From: Candidatus Heimdallarchaeota archaeon | GTDB taxonomy: Archaea > Asgardarchaeota > Heimdallarchaeia > Heimdallarchaeales > Kariarchaeaceae | Reading direction: 5' to 3' | Length of the DNA stretch: 12,143 nt | Assembly: GCA_027016475.1 (NCBI GenBank) | Contig: JALUTL010000213.1 | Location: forward strand, 1 to 12,143 | In this document: positions 1 to 5,907 of the stretch, piece after piece | Layout of the letters: each line of letters opens with the position of its first letter | How positions within the stretch are numbered: position 1 is the stretch's first letter | Notes under the pieces: model-generated | What the model saw: only the letters and a program-made list of their open reading frames with translations | Told to the model about the DNA's origin: nothing | The model's database searches: none | Made by a program: the position numbers and the translations under genes

Positions 1-102
1 ATTGAAAGCCCTGGAAACCATCTTGTTTTGGGTAATTTTGGTCAGTATCCACTTGTTGTCCCCAATTTCTTACTAAACTTAATTTATTCAACTGGTGTAT
101 AA
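1..102 (+). CDS. C-terminal end of an unrecognised protein (partial, runs off left edge)
   Basis: A frame open from base 1 ends in TAA at 100-102 and gives 33 residues, beginning IESPGNHLVLGNFGQYPL and ending NLIYSTGV. It has no internal stop, its composition resembles the neighbouring genes, and the only T-rich stretch of the area (139-145) follows 36 nt later, as expected after a gene end. I do not recognise the family. The ending (hydrophobic strand, then a short helix with FLLNLI) is reminiscent of GATase-like or DUF4350-type C-termini, but that is only an impression. Another frame is also open for about 25 codons here (bases 2-76), so the coding call is tentative. Confidence 0.35.
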   Translation: MESPGNHLVLGNFGQYPLVVPNFLLNLIYSTGV

Positions 103-248
103 ATAACTTTTGGAATTATAGGCAGACATTTTCGAACATTTTTTTCATTGGATTTTAATTTTGAATAGGTGAAGTATAATACTTTCGGGCTACACTCTTT
201 CTTTCACAGATTTTTCATAACATATGTTTAAGCAGATGGTTTGTCGCC
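103..248 (+). promoter_or_regulatory. Upstream region of the TFB gene, with T-run and two TATA-like elements
   Basis: A run of seven T at 139-145 could end transcription of the upstream gene, since archaeal transcripts typically terminate at U-rich sites. Two AT-rich candidates for a TATA box follow: AAGTATAATA at 172-181 and ACATATGTTTA near 219-229. The second lies 20-30 nt before the ATG at 249, the spacing expected of a leaderless transcript. Neither has been confirmed, and no ribosome-binding site stands out. Confidence 0.3.
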
Positions 249-1385
249 ATGGATAAAGTATTTTGCCATATGAAAAGAGTTATTGTAATCTTACATTCCT
301 TTAGTCCTGCTGATACACATTTGTGTATGGCAGCATCAAAACCATTTAATGACAATGAATGTGATGTTTGTGGTTCAAACCATTTTTTTCCAACAAGAGG
401 ATATTATGTATGTCGAAACTGTGGGACAGTTGGTGAACAAGTCTATGTTGATTCATCATATGATATTTCAGGAAATTCAATTAGACAACCCAGCCAATAT
501 TCAAGTATCGGAAAGAAGTTAACCAGAACTGGAAATTTGGGATCCGAAATTGGATATTTTCGTGCAAATAGGTTCACGACCATCCATGGAAAAACACTCT
601 CACCTCAAAAAATGTGGAAATTCAAAAGATTGAGAGATCATTACCACAACAGGTCAAAAAATGCCTCCTCCCAGACACATCTTCGAACATTTATCATATT
701 TAATCGTATTTCGTCCAAGCTTGAAGTGCCAAATTCTGTCAAGGAGCGTGCATCTTATCTGTATTGGAAGCTTTGCAATGACCACGAGGACAAGATCACC
801 AACCATGTACTACTCATTGCCTTATGCCTGCTTTATGCAGTCAAGGAAACAGGAAGCAAATCACCGCTCAAATTTCAAGAAATTGTTCATTCATTTAATG
901 CGGCAGGACATAGAGTAACGAATAAAAACATTCTTCGTTTGGCAAAAGAACTCGAAATTCCTTTGAACAAAACACCAATAAGGAAAAGCGAAGATTATGT
1001 GGAACGAATTGCATCAATAATTGTATCGCACTCGGAAATTAAGCATACAGTTCCAGAAAGATACGGTTTATCACTAAAAATTTACAAAGCTTTGCTTATC
1101 AATACCTCAACTGAATTCCTTTCATTTCTCTCAAAAAAAGAACGTGGAGGTATGCAACCATATGCACTAGCGGTTTCTGTGGCATATATTGCAGATCGAG
1201 CAATTAGTCGCTTTTTGAAAAAAATTCCAGTGCTTACCCAAAGGAAAGTTGCTGATTTGACAAATGGTAAAGAGTTTACTGTCCGAGATCATTGCTATAA
1301 ACTGTTAAGCAAAGCTTTTGAAGAACATAAAACGGCATTGTTTGATAAAATTTCATTGACGCTCACTACTTGGAAGAAAAATTAA
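249..1385 (+). CDS. tfb: Transcription initiation factor IIB (TFB), divergent
   Basis: TFB bridges TBP-bound promoter DNA and RNA polymerase during archaeal transcription initiation. The N-terminal zinc ribbon is clear: C38-x2-C41-x13-C55-x2-C58, the second pair in CRNCG. Next comes a B-reader/linker-like stretch (about 80-105, with LTRTGNLGSEIGYF). Two cyclin-like repeats follow, about 142-240 and 250-365. Repeat 2 keeps the TFIIB-like helix-turn-helix pattern TQRKVADLT...FTVRDHCYKLL (330-353) and the preceding GMQPYALAVSVAYIADR. Both repeats are much more divergent than housekeeping TFBs, so this may be one of several paralogues. The start is uncertain. ATG 249 has a TATA-like element at leaderless spacing but gives 26 extra residues; ATG 327 (MAASKPF) puts the first cysteine about 11 residues in, the usual TFB layout. 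The gene converges on the KaiC-like gene 32 nt downstream. Confidence 0.88.
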   Translation: MDKVFCHMKRVIVILHSFSPADTHLCMAASKPFNDNECDVCGSNHFFPTRGYYVCRNCGTVGEQVYVDSSYDISGNSIRQPSQYSSIGKKLTRTGNLGSEIGYFRANRFTTIHGKTLSPQKMWKFKRLRDHYHNRSKNASSQTHLRTFIIFNRISSKLEVPNSVKERASYLYWKLCNDHEDKITNHVLLIALCLLYAVKETGSKSPLKFQEIVHSFNAAGHRVTNKNILRLAKELEIPLNKTPIRKSEDYVERIASIIVSHSEIKHTVPERYGLSLKIYKALLINTSTEFLSFLSKKERGGMQPYALAVSVAYIADRAISRFLKKIPVLTQRKVADLTNGKEFTVRDHCYKLLSKAFEEHKTALFDKISLTLTTWKKN

Positions 1386-1412
1386 GGGAGTTTCAACATA
1401 GTAAATGATGCG

Positions 1413-1418
1413 TTTTTT
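1413..1418 (+). terminator. T-run after TFB stop (possible U-tract terminator)
   Basis: Six consecutive T lie 28 nt after the TFB stop codon, in the gap between the convergent TFB and KaiC-like genes and just touching the latter's stop. There is no hairpin upstream, which fits archaeal U-tract termination better than the bacterial type. Confidence 0.25.
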
Positions 1419-2224
1419 TATAATTTTGTTGTCGCCTCGATTCTGAAGCCACCTTCTGCTTCAGGTGAAATTTCCAGCAACTCAGACTTAATAGATACGC
1501 CAGTCAATTTTGCAATATGAAATAAATGTTGCAAATTATTTCCCCTAAATTCGGTAGTAAAATCAATAAGACCAGTTGCATAGTTCATAATCAATCTTTC
1601 AGACACATCATGCAAAATTCCTTTCGGGAGAATAAAGAAATGAACGCCACCAATTTGAAAAATCAGATCCAATAAATCCTTGATGAATTCCAAGATTTTT
1701 GAAGGTTTTTTGTCTAGGTCATCCTCTTTCAGCCAAAGTAAGTCATCCACAACTGAAAAGCAGATAGAGCCAGTATTTCTTTTGATTTGCAAAATTTTTT
1801 GGTATGTTTGCTTAAGAAAGGTTTTTCGTTTGATATCAATTCTACCAACCTTAGATGAAGAAGCTGTATGGGAAGATGTAATTGTCCACATATCAATCAA
1901 TTGAAGCTTGTCTGCTTCAATAAGTGGTTGATATTTCCACCCATAAGTTTCAAAGCTTTTCATCAATTGGTTTTTTGGTTTAGATGAATGCATATAGAAA
2001 CCGACGCTATTTTCTACACCCTCCAAAAAACTCAACAATATTTTTTGGGCAAAAAGAACACCTAAATTAGTATTTGGAGGCATATGAATCAACACAAGGC
2101 TAGAAGATGGGAATCCATTGGTATCGGAGAATTCATTGCCCAATAACTGATCTAATGCTTGGATTTTTGTGGGGAAAACAACAATTTCTTCTTTTTCTTC
2201 ATCGGAAGCTTGAAACATGCTCAT
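1418..2224 (-). CDS. KaiC/RecA-superfamily protein with a destroyed Walker A motif
   Basis: This 268-residue protein has the layout of a single KaiC-type domain. It has the strand and loop SLVLIHMPP (42-50), a YGWKYQPLIEADKLQLID segment (94-111, matching the 'GWDLE..I..GKL.IID' signature of KaiC-like ATPases), a Walker-B-like strand CFSVVDDLLWL (155-165), and a C-terminus ATGLIDFTTEF...HIAKLTGVSI like the KaiC 'G.I.......R.L.I.K.RGT' end. The P-loop is gone: where the family has GPPGTGKT, this reads MPPNTNLG (48-55), so both glycines, the lysine and the Thr/Ser are all replaced. It is therefore probably a non-hydrolysing scaffold or partner subunit. The ATG at 2224 is preferred; a second Met lies at 2218. 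It lies 52 nt downstream of the tRNA-Arg gene on the same strand and converges with TFB. An FlaH/ArlH or GvpD relative cannot be excluded. Confidence 0.7.
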   Translation of the reverse strand: MSMFQASDEEKEEIVVFPTKIQALDQLLGNEFSDTNGFPSSSLVLIHMPPNTNLGVLFAQKILLSFLEGVENSVGFYMHSSKPKNQLMKSFETYGWKYQPLIEADKLQLIDMWTITSSHTASSSKVGRIDIKRKTFLKQTYQKILQIKRNTGSICFSVVDDLLWLKEDDLDKKPSKILEFIKDLLDLIFQIGGVHFFILPKGILHDVSERLIMNYATGLIDFTTEFRGNNLQHLFHIAKLTGVSIKSELLEISPEAEGGFRIEATTKL

Positions 2225-2276
2225 ACATTAAATATAATAATTGTTATTAAATTGTTTTCTCTATTAATTTTGCAAA

Positions 2277-2349
2277 CGAACTTGGAGGGGATCGAACCCT
2301 CGGCCTGCAGCTTAGGAGGCTGCCGCTCTTCCAACTGAGCTACAAGTTC
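2277..2349 (-). tRNA. trnR: tRNA-Arg, anticodon CCU (reads AGG)
   Basis: Reading the minus strand, the full cloverleaf folds. The acceptor stem GAACTTG/CAAGTTC has 7 pairs, the D stem is GCTC/GAGC with an 8-nt loop, the anticodon stem is GCAGC/GCTGC with loop CTCCTAA, the variable loop is AGGCC, and the T arm is GAGGG-TTCGATC-CCCTC. U33 is followed by CCU at 34-36, so the tRNA decodes AGG as arginine. The discriminator base is G, no 3' CCA is encoded (GTTTG follows), and there is no intron. Length is 73 nt. Confidence 0.96.
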
Positions 2350-2376
2350 CCACATTAAACTTTTTGAAACTTCGTG

Positions 2377-2388
2377 AATATATCTTTT
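2377..2388 (-). promoter_or_regulatory. TATA-like box of the tRNA-Arg gene
   Basis: Reading the minus strand, AAAAGATATATT sits about 28-39 nt upstream of the mature tRNA 5' end. That is the expected distance for an archaeal TATA box if transcription starts a few bases before the tRNA. The remaining upstream DNA is uniformly AT-rich, so the assignment rests on spacing. Confidence 0.45.
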
Positions 2389-2624
2389 ATGGTCATTATC
2401 TCATTTTTTATTTTGCAAACAGCAAAAAAAGTTTCAATAGCCAAAAATTGGATCGAAGATCAAATTATGGAGTAAATTGGTTGTGAACTGTGTACTTAAG
2501 TGCTGGAAACCAATAATTAATAAAAAATATCCAGGCATTCAATCCTGAAAGAAACAGAAATCGATCTAGTTCTTGCTTATTTTTTAATTTGAAATCCATA
2601 ATTTTAAAATTGTGTGTTTTCAAG
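2389..2624. other. Intergenic region between tRNA-Arg and the roadblock gene; no gene seen
   Basis: This AT-rich stretch separates the divergently oriented tRNA and roadblock genes. All frames on both strands are broken by frequent stops, and I see no second tRNA, repeat array or convincing hairpin. It probably holds only the two divergent promoters and any regulator sites, none of which I can name. Confidence 0.4.
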
Positions 2625-2635
2625 AGAAAATATAT
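2625..2635 (+). promoter_or_regulatory. TATA-like box of the roadblock gene
   Basis: GAAAATATATC lies 13-23 nt before the ATG at 2649 and 25-35 nt before the in-frame ATG at 2661. The second distance is the better one for a leaderless archaeal mRNA, which slightly favours the downstream start. GAAGG directly before the first ATG is too close to act as a Shine-Dalgarno site. Confidence 0.4.
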
Positions 2636-2648
2636 CATTGAGTGAAGG

Positions 2649-3170
2649 ATGAAACAATATATGGATGAGATATTGGATATATGTCACAATATTTTGGTTC
2701 AGACGCCAGGTGTTTCAAGGGTTATTTTGGCGGATAAAACTGGACTTACTTTGGCAAATTTAAGTCGGTTCGATTTTGATTTGCGTGACGTAGAAGTAAT
2801 GGGGGCGATATCCTCAGCAGTTTATTTGGCATCTGAACAGCAAGGTGCAAATGTAGGATTTACTGAAATGACAATGTTGGTTGCAGAGTTTAAAGGAGGA
2901 AAAATAATGGTTGCTTCTTGTGGAAGCGCGGTATTGTGTGTCATCACAGATAATGATGTCGCATTGGGAATGGCAAGAATGACAATTAACCAAGCAGCAA
3001 AACAGATAGAGGAGATTTTAGCAAAACGGATCGATCTAAGTGAGAGTTTTGGAAGCACTTTGGAGAGTCAAATTATTGATGACATTGAAAAAATAGATGA
3101 TGAATCCTTGGAAGAAGATGAATTTTTGACGGATTTGCAAACTGCCCTTAAAGAGCTGGAACATTTTTAA
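2649..3170 (+). CDS. Roadblock/LC7 domain protein with acidic C-terminal tail
   Basis: Roadblock/LC7 proteins are small dimerising alpha-beta folds that serve as platforms or regulators for Ras-like GTPases (MglB in bacteria, Ragulator subunits in eukaryotes) and are numerous in Asgard archaea. The fold is visible in order. Helix 1 is DEILDICHNILVQTPGV (6-22), strands 1-2 are SRVILADKTGLTLANLS (23-39), the central helix is DVEVMGAISSAVYLASEQQG (47-66), strands MTMLVAEFKGGKIMVASCG (74-92) and VLCVITDNDVALGMARM (95-111) follow, and helix 3 runs to about 127. Residues 128-173 form a charged tail (IDDIEKIDDESLEEDEF) absent from minimal roadblock proteins, perhaps an interaction tail. The start may be Met1 or Met5 (2661). 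The next gene on the same strand begins 95 nt later behind its own TATA-like box. The GTPase partner is not in the window. Confidence 0.85.
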   Translation: MKQYMDEILDICHNILVQTPGVSRVILADKTGLTLANLSRFDFDLRDVEVMGAISSAVYLASEQQGANVGFTEMTMLVAEFKGGKIMVASCGSAVLCVITDNDVALGMARMTINQAAKQIEEILAKRIDLSESFGSTLESQIIDDIEKIDDESLEEDEFLTDLQTALKELEHF

Positions 3171-3233
3171 TCCTATTCCAATTCTTCGCTTTCATATTGT
3201 AAAATTAGACATATCGAAAATGATCGTCAAGTG

Positions 3234-3242
3234 TTTTTATAG
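3234..3242 (+). promoter_or_regulatory. TATA-like box of the DENN-like gene
   Basis: TTTTTATAG is positioned 24-32 nt before the ATG at 3266, correct for a leaderless archaeal transcript. It suggests the gene has its own promoter rather than depending only on the roadblock gene upstream, and it supports ATG 3266 over the in-frame ATG at 3290. Confidence 0.45.
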
Positions 3243-3265
3243 TTAATGCAAAATCTATCCATAAC

Positions 3266-4120
3266 ATGGGATCACACAACAGCAATATCATGTTTACACA
3301 GGCTTTAATTAAGATAGACAGACAGAATGGTCCATCCATTGTTCAAGCAGTTAATGTAGATAGAAAAAAAGTGATAGATATATTGGTACATGCACTTCCA
3401 AATGGAACTCCAAAAAATAATGTGTTCAAAGTATCAAAAGTAGGGAAAATGATAGGGATCGTGTTTTTGGAAAAGTTCGGTGACGGGTTTTCAGGATATC
3501 TCATGGGATATCCAGAAGAAAATGTCCATATTAACCCCTTTTCTTATTATCAATTTGCAAAACAAATGGTTCAACTGTCAAAATTGGCACCGGAAGTCCC
3601 ATTGTATGAGGAAAAGAGAAAAACAAATCTTTTTGAGATTTCAGATGTTTTCTATGCCATCACATCACTTCTTTTGAGAGAAAAAGTAATTGTTGTCGGA
3701 AACCAAGACAAAGCGATCTCCTACTTTGAAACATTATTTAATTTGTTGCCATATGGATTTTTTTCATGGCTAAAAGCAGAATTTCCCGCAACTTCATTAC
3801 TGAATGACTTGCACATCGTAAATGTAGAATCAATTGATTTGCATCAAGAAGAGCTAAAAAAATTGTTCTTTTCAAGCTCAATTATAGGGCTACAAGATAA
3901 AAAGTGTTTTGGGTTCTATAGTAGCTCATTCACTAAGAAGCTTGCCCATTTTGTCCATTTGCAACAAAAGGATCTAGTAGAATCGGAGTTAAAGCAATTT
4001 AACAAATTACTAAACATTAAACCAATCGATAATCCTGCAGACTTTGCCAATGAGTTTTCACTGCATACAAGAGATGCAAAACTTCTAAAGCTAATACAGT
4101 TAAAAAATACGATGAATTAG
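3266..4120 (+). CDS. Unrecognised protein; candidate longin/uDENN plus cDENN-like fold
   Basis: This is not a family I can name with certainty. Residues about 9-107 look like a longin-type half. A strand pair FTQALIKIDRQNGPSIVQ precedes a helix (33-43), then ALPNG (43-47), VFKVSK, strand MIGIVFLEKF...GYLMGYP (62-83) and a helix (92-107). That order matches uDENN modules. A second half begins with helix FEISDVFYAITSLLL (123-137), strand EKVIVVG (139-145), helix DKAISYFETLFNLLPYG (148-164) and strands to IIGLQD. The run 'E-kVIvv...d..s..fE.L..LLP.G' is the cDENN core pattern, close to that of folliculin/AVL9-type proteins. DENN proteins regulate Rab/Rag-type GTPases, which would fit the roadblock neighbour. 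No signal peptide, membrane segment or catalytic motif is visible. The stop overlaps the DP1 stop by 4 nt, convergently. That it is a real protein is secure; the DENN reading is inference. Confidence 0.8.
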   Translation: MGSHNSNIMFTQALIKIDRQNGPSIVQAVNVDRKKVIDILVHALPNGTPKNNVFKVSKVGKMIGIVFLEKFGDGFSGYLMGYPEENVHINPFSYYQFAKQMVQLSKLAPEVPLYEEKRKTNLFEISDVFYAITSLLLREKVIVVGNQDKAISYFETLFNLLPYGFFSWLKAEFPATSLLNDLHIVNVESIDLHQEELKKLFFSSSIIGLQDKKCFGFYSSSFTKKLAHFVHLQQKDLVESELKQFNKLLNIKPIDNPADFANEFSLHTRDAKLLKLIQLKNTMN

Positions 4121-5790
4121 GTATTTGGAAGCAATCTGAGAAGATTAGGTTGAAACGTTTTGAGATTCATGACCAAAACCTCTCCAGGTGTGGGAAGAAT
4201 GTTTAGAGCCTTCTGGTAGCTTGTTTGGGCTTGCATTGTGCCACTGTTCAAAATAGTCACACCATTATAGTTACCTAAGTCATTGATATGTATATGACCC
4301 CCATGAAACAGATCAGGTACACGTTCTATTACCAGAAAATCTTCTGGTTCCGGAGCAATAGGTGTCCTTGAATCCCATATTGGAGCTAAATGCCTTGCTT
4401 GGAGCATTTTGATCATAACCTCCACAGGTTTTTTGATATTCAATCCAGGAATGTGGTTGATAATGTCCGGAAGGCTGGTACAGTGATACAATAACGTTTC
4501 AACACCATGCATTTGTACTTGAGAAGGGTTTGGTAGATTAATTACATTGTCCAAAGAAAGCATCTTTTTTGCATGATCAGGAGAAATTGCAGGCTGAGGT
4601 TCAGCAGGTCTTACGTGGTCATGATTTCCAGGGATTACAATGATGGTTACATCAGGTGGAATCAATTCCAAATAAGATGCAAATACGTCATACTGCTCAC
4701 GAATATCGTCGATGGAAAGTTCACTTTCATGGTTTGGATACACTCCCACACCATCTACAACATCACCAGCAAAAAGCACATATTTGGTTTGTATTCCAAT
4801 TTTTTTCATTTTAGAATTTCCAAATTCACCGTTAAGAAACTTGATGAAGTTTTCGAAAGCAGGAGAGATGAACCCTTTAGAACCAATATGAATGTCCGAA
4901 AGAAAAGCAACATGGACAGGTAAGTCAGCTCGATTTAGCTTTTTCATTTTTGGAATATCTGGTAAAATAATCTCATTTATTGAAATGGTCATATGATCAA
5001 TTAAATATCCATTGATTGCAATGACTGAATCGTTCATAATGTGTAATGCCTGTTCAACGAGTTCAGGTTTAGATTTAGAGATAACTGCCTGAATCGGATA
5101 TTCAAAGGATGGGTCTTCTAATGTCAACAGTCCGCCACCATTTGATGGAAATTGTTTGTCCGTAACCATCCCAATAACAGAAACAGATTCTTCCCTCATA
5201 TTTGCCAATTCTTTAATTGGAACAAGATGGGAAATATCGGACCTATTAGAGAAGATAGACTTAATCTTATGATATCGATTGTTAAAGTATTGTACAAAAT
5301 CATTGATGTGACCTAAATTAGTTGCACTAAATTTTGGCTGCCACACTATTTCGACATCAGGTTCAAAAGATGGCAAGCCAGTCAAATCTTCGTCCATAGT
5401 ACGCAAAATTGAATTTCCATAATTATTTGCTATTGGGGCATATTTCCGAGTTTGAGGTTGCTGATTGACAATTTTCGCATTTGGTGCAAAAAAAGGCCCA
5501 TTTTGCAATTTGTGATAAGGTCGTAGTGAATCATATTGCATTCCTTCGGTAATGCGATGATCAATCGATTTTGGAGGAATTTTTGCTAAAGACGGTTGAA
5601 TGGGATGACTGCATTTAATCAGATCATCATATCCTATGATTTTTTGTTTTTTATTGGCAAATTTATTCAAGAAAGCCATCGCCACACCGACAGCATCCGA
5701 AGTTTCTGCCAATACATCCAATGCATCAGGCTTAAGAACATATCCAGCATCCAAAAGCAATTTTATGGCCTTACGTAACTTTGAATTCAT
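4117..5790 (-). CDS. polB: DNA polymerase D small subunit DP1 (proofreading 3'-5' exonuclease)
   Basis: DP1 is the small subunit of the archaeal replicative polymerase PolD and carries the Mre11-like proofreading exonuclease; the large subunit is not in the window. Residues 1-60 form a helical N-terminal domain, and 61-145 a Pro/Gln-rich linker. An OB fold spans about 198-275 (VSVIGMVTDK...GGGLLTLED). The calcineurin-like phosphoesterase domain covers 290-545 with all metal-binding motifs intact: D299-I-H301, G342-D343-VVD, G388-N389-H390-D391-H392, H436 after a hydrophobic strand, and G498-H499-I-H501. The tail GTMQAQTSYQKALNILPTP (517-535) closely resembles other archaeal DP1 proteins. The retained residues argue for an active nuclease. 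A TATA-like element sits upstream, divergent from the surface-protein gene. The gene converges on the DENN-like gene with overlapping stop codons. Confidence 0.96.
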   Translation of the reverse strand: MNSKLRKAIKLLLDAGYVLKPDALDVLAETSDAVGVAMAFLNKFANKKQKIIGYDDLIKCSHPIQPSLAKIPPKSIDHRITEGMQYDSLRPYHKLQNGPFFAPNAKIVNQQPQTRKYAPIANNYGNSILRTMDEDLTGLPSFEPDVEIVWQPKFSATNLGHINDFVQYFNNRYHKIKSIFSNRSDISHLVPIKELANMREESVSVIGMVTDKQFPSNGGGLLTLEDPSFEYPIQAVISKSKPELVEQALHIMNDSVIAINGYLIDHMTISINEIILPDIPKMKKLNRADLPVHVAFLSDIHIGSKGFISPAFENFIKFLNGEFGNSKMKKIGIQTKYVLFAGDVVDGVGVYPNHESELSIDDIREQYDVFASYLELIPPDVTIIVIPGNHDHVRPAEPQPAISPDHAKKMLSLDNVINLPNPSQVQMHGVETLLYHCTSLPDIINHIPGLNIKKPVEVMIKMLQARHLAPIWDSRTPIAPEPEDFLVIERVPDLFHGGHIHINDLGNYNGVTILNSGTMQAQTSYQKALNILPTPGEVLVMNLKTFQPNLLRLLPNT

Positions 5791-5817
5791 AAAATGACAA
5801 GTTTTTGTCGGTAGTTC

Positions 5818-5827
5818 AAATATATGA
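5818..5827 (-). promoter_or_regulatory. TATA-like box of the DP1 gene
   Basis: On the minus strand CATATATTTG lies about 28-37 nt upstream of the DP1 ATG. It is inside a partly palindromic AT segment, TTCA at 5815-5818 and TGAA at 5825-5828. The 117-nt gap to the divergent surface-protein gene leaves room for two separate promoters. Confidence 0.45.
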
Positions 5828-5878
5828 ATTATGCCATTTTTCCAATGTCAAAATAGTTTCATCGAGATGCTTCAGCAA

Positions 5879-5887
5879 TTTATAAAA
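5879..5887 (+). promoter_or_regulatory. TATA box of the surface-protein gene
   Basis: TTTATAAAA is a near-consensus archaeal TATA box, placed 21-29 nt before the ATG at 5908, which implies a leaderless mRNA and supports that start. It is the clearest promoter element in the window. Confidence 0.6.
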
Positions 5888-5907
5888 CTAAAGCATAAGA
5901 TAGTTGC

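Noticed and set aside
2..76. Alternative hydrophobic frame at the left edge (LKALETILFWVILV...)
   Set aside because: It ends at a TAA inside the other open frame, which is longer and ends just before a T-run. Still, neither can be proven from so few codons.
2364..2436. Inverted repeat TTGAAACTT (2364-2372) and AAGTTTCAA (2428-2436) around the tRNA promoter
   Set aside because: Nine AT-rich base pairs with a 55-nt gap are expected by chance in DNA of this composition; no other sign of an operator or element end.
5815..5830. Palindromic operator in the DP1/surface-protein divergent promoter
   Set aside because: Only four bases pair on each side of an AT core; this is better explained as the DP1 TATA box.
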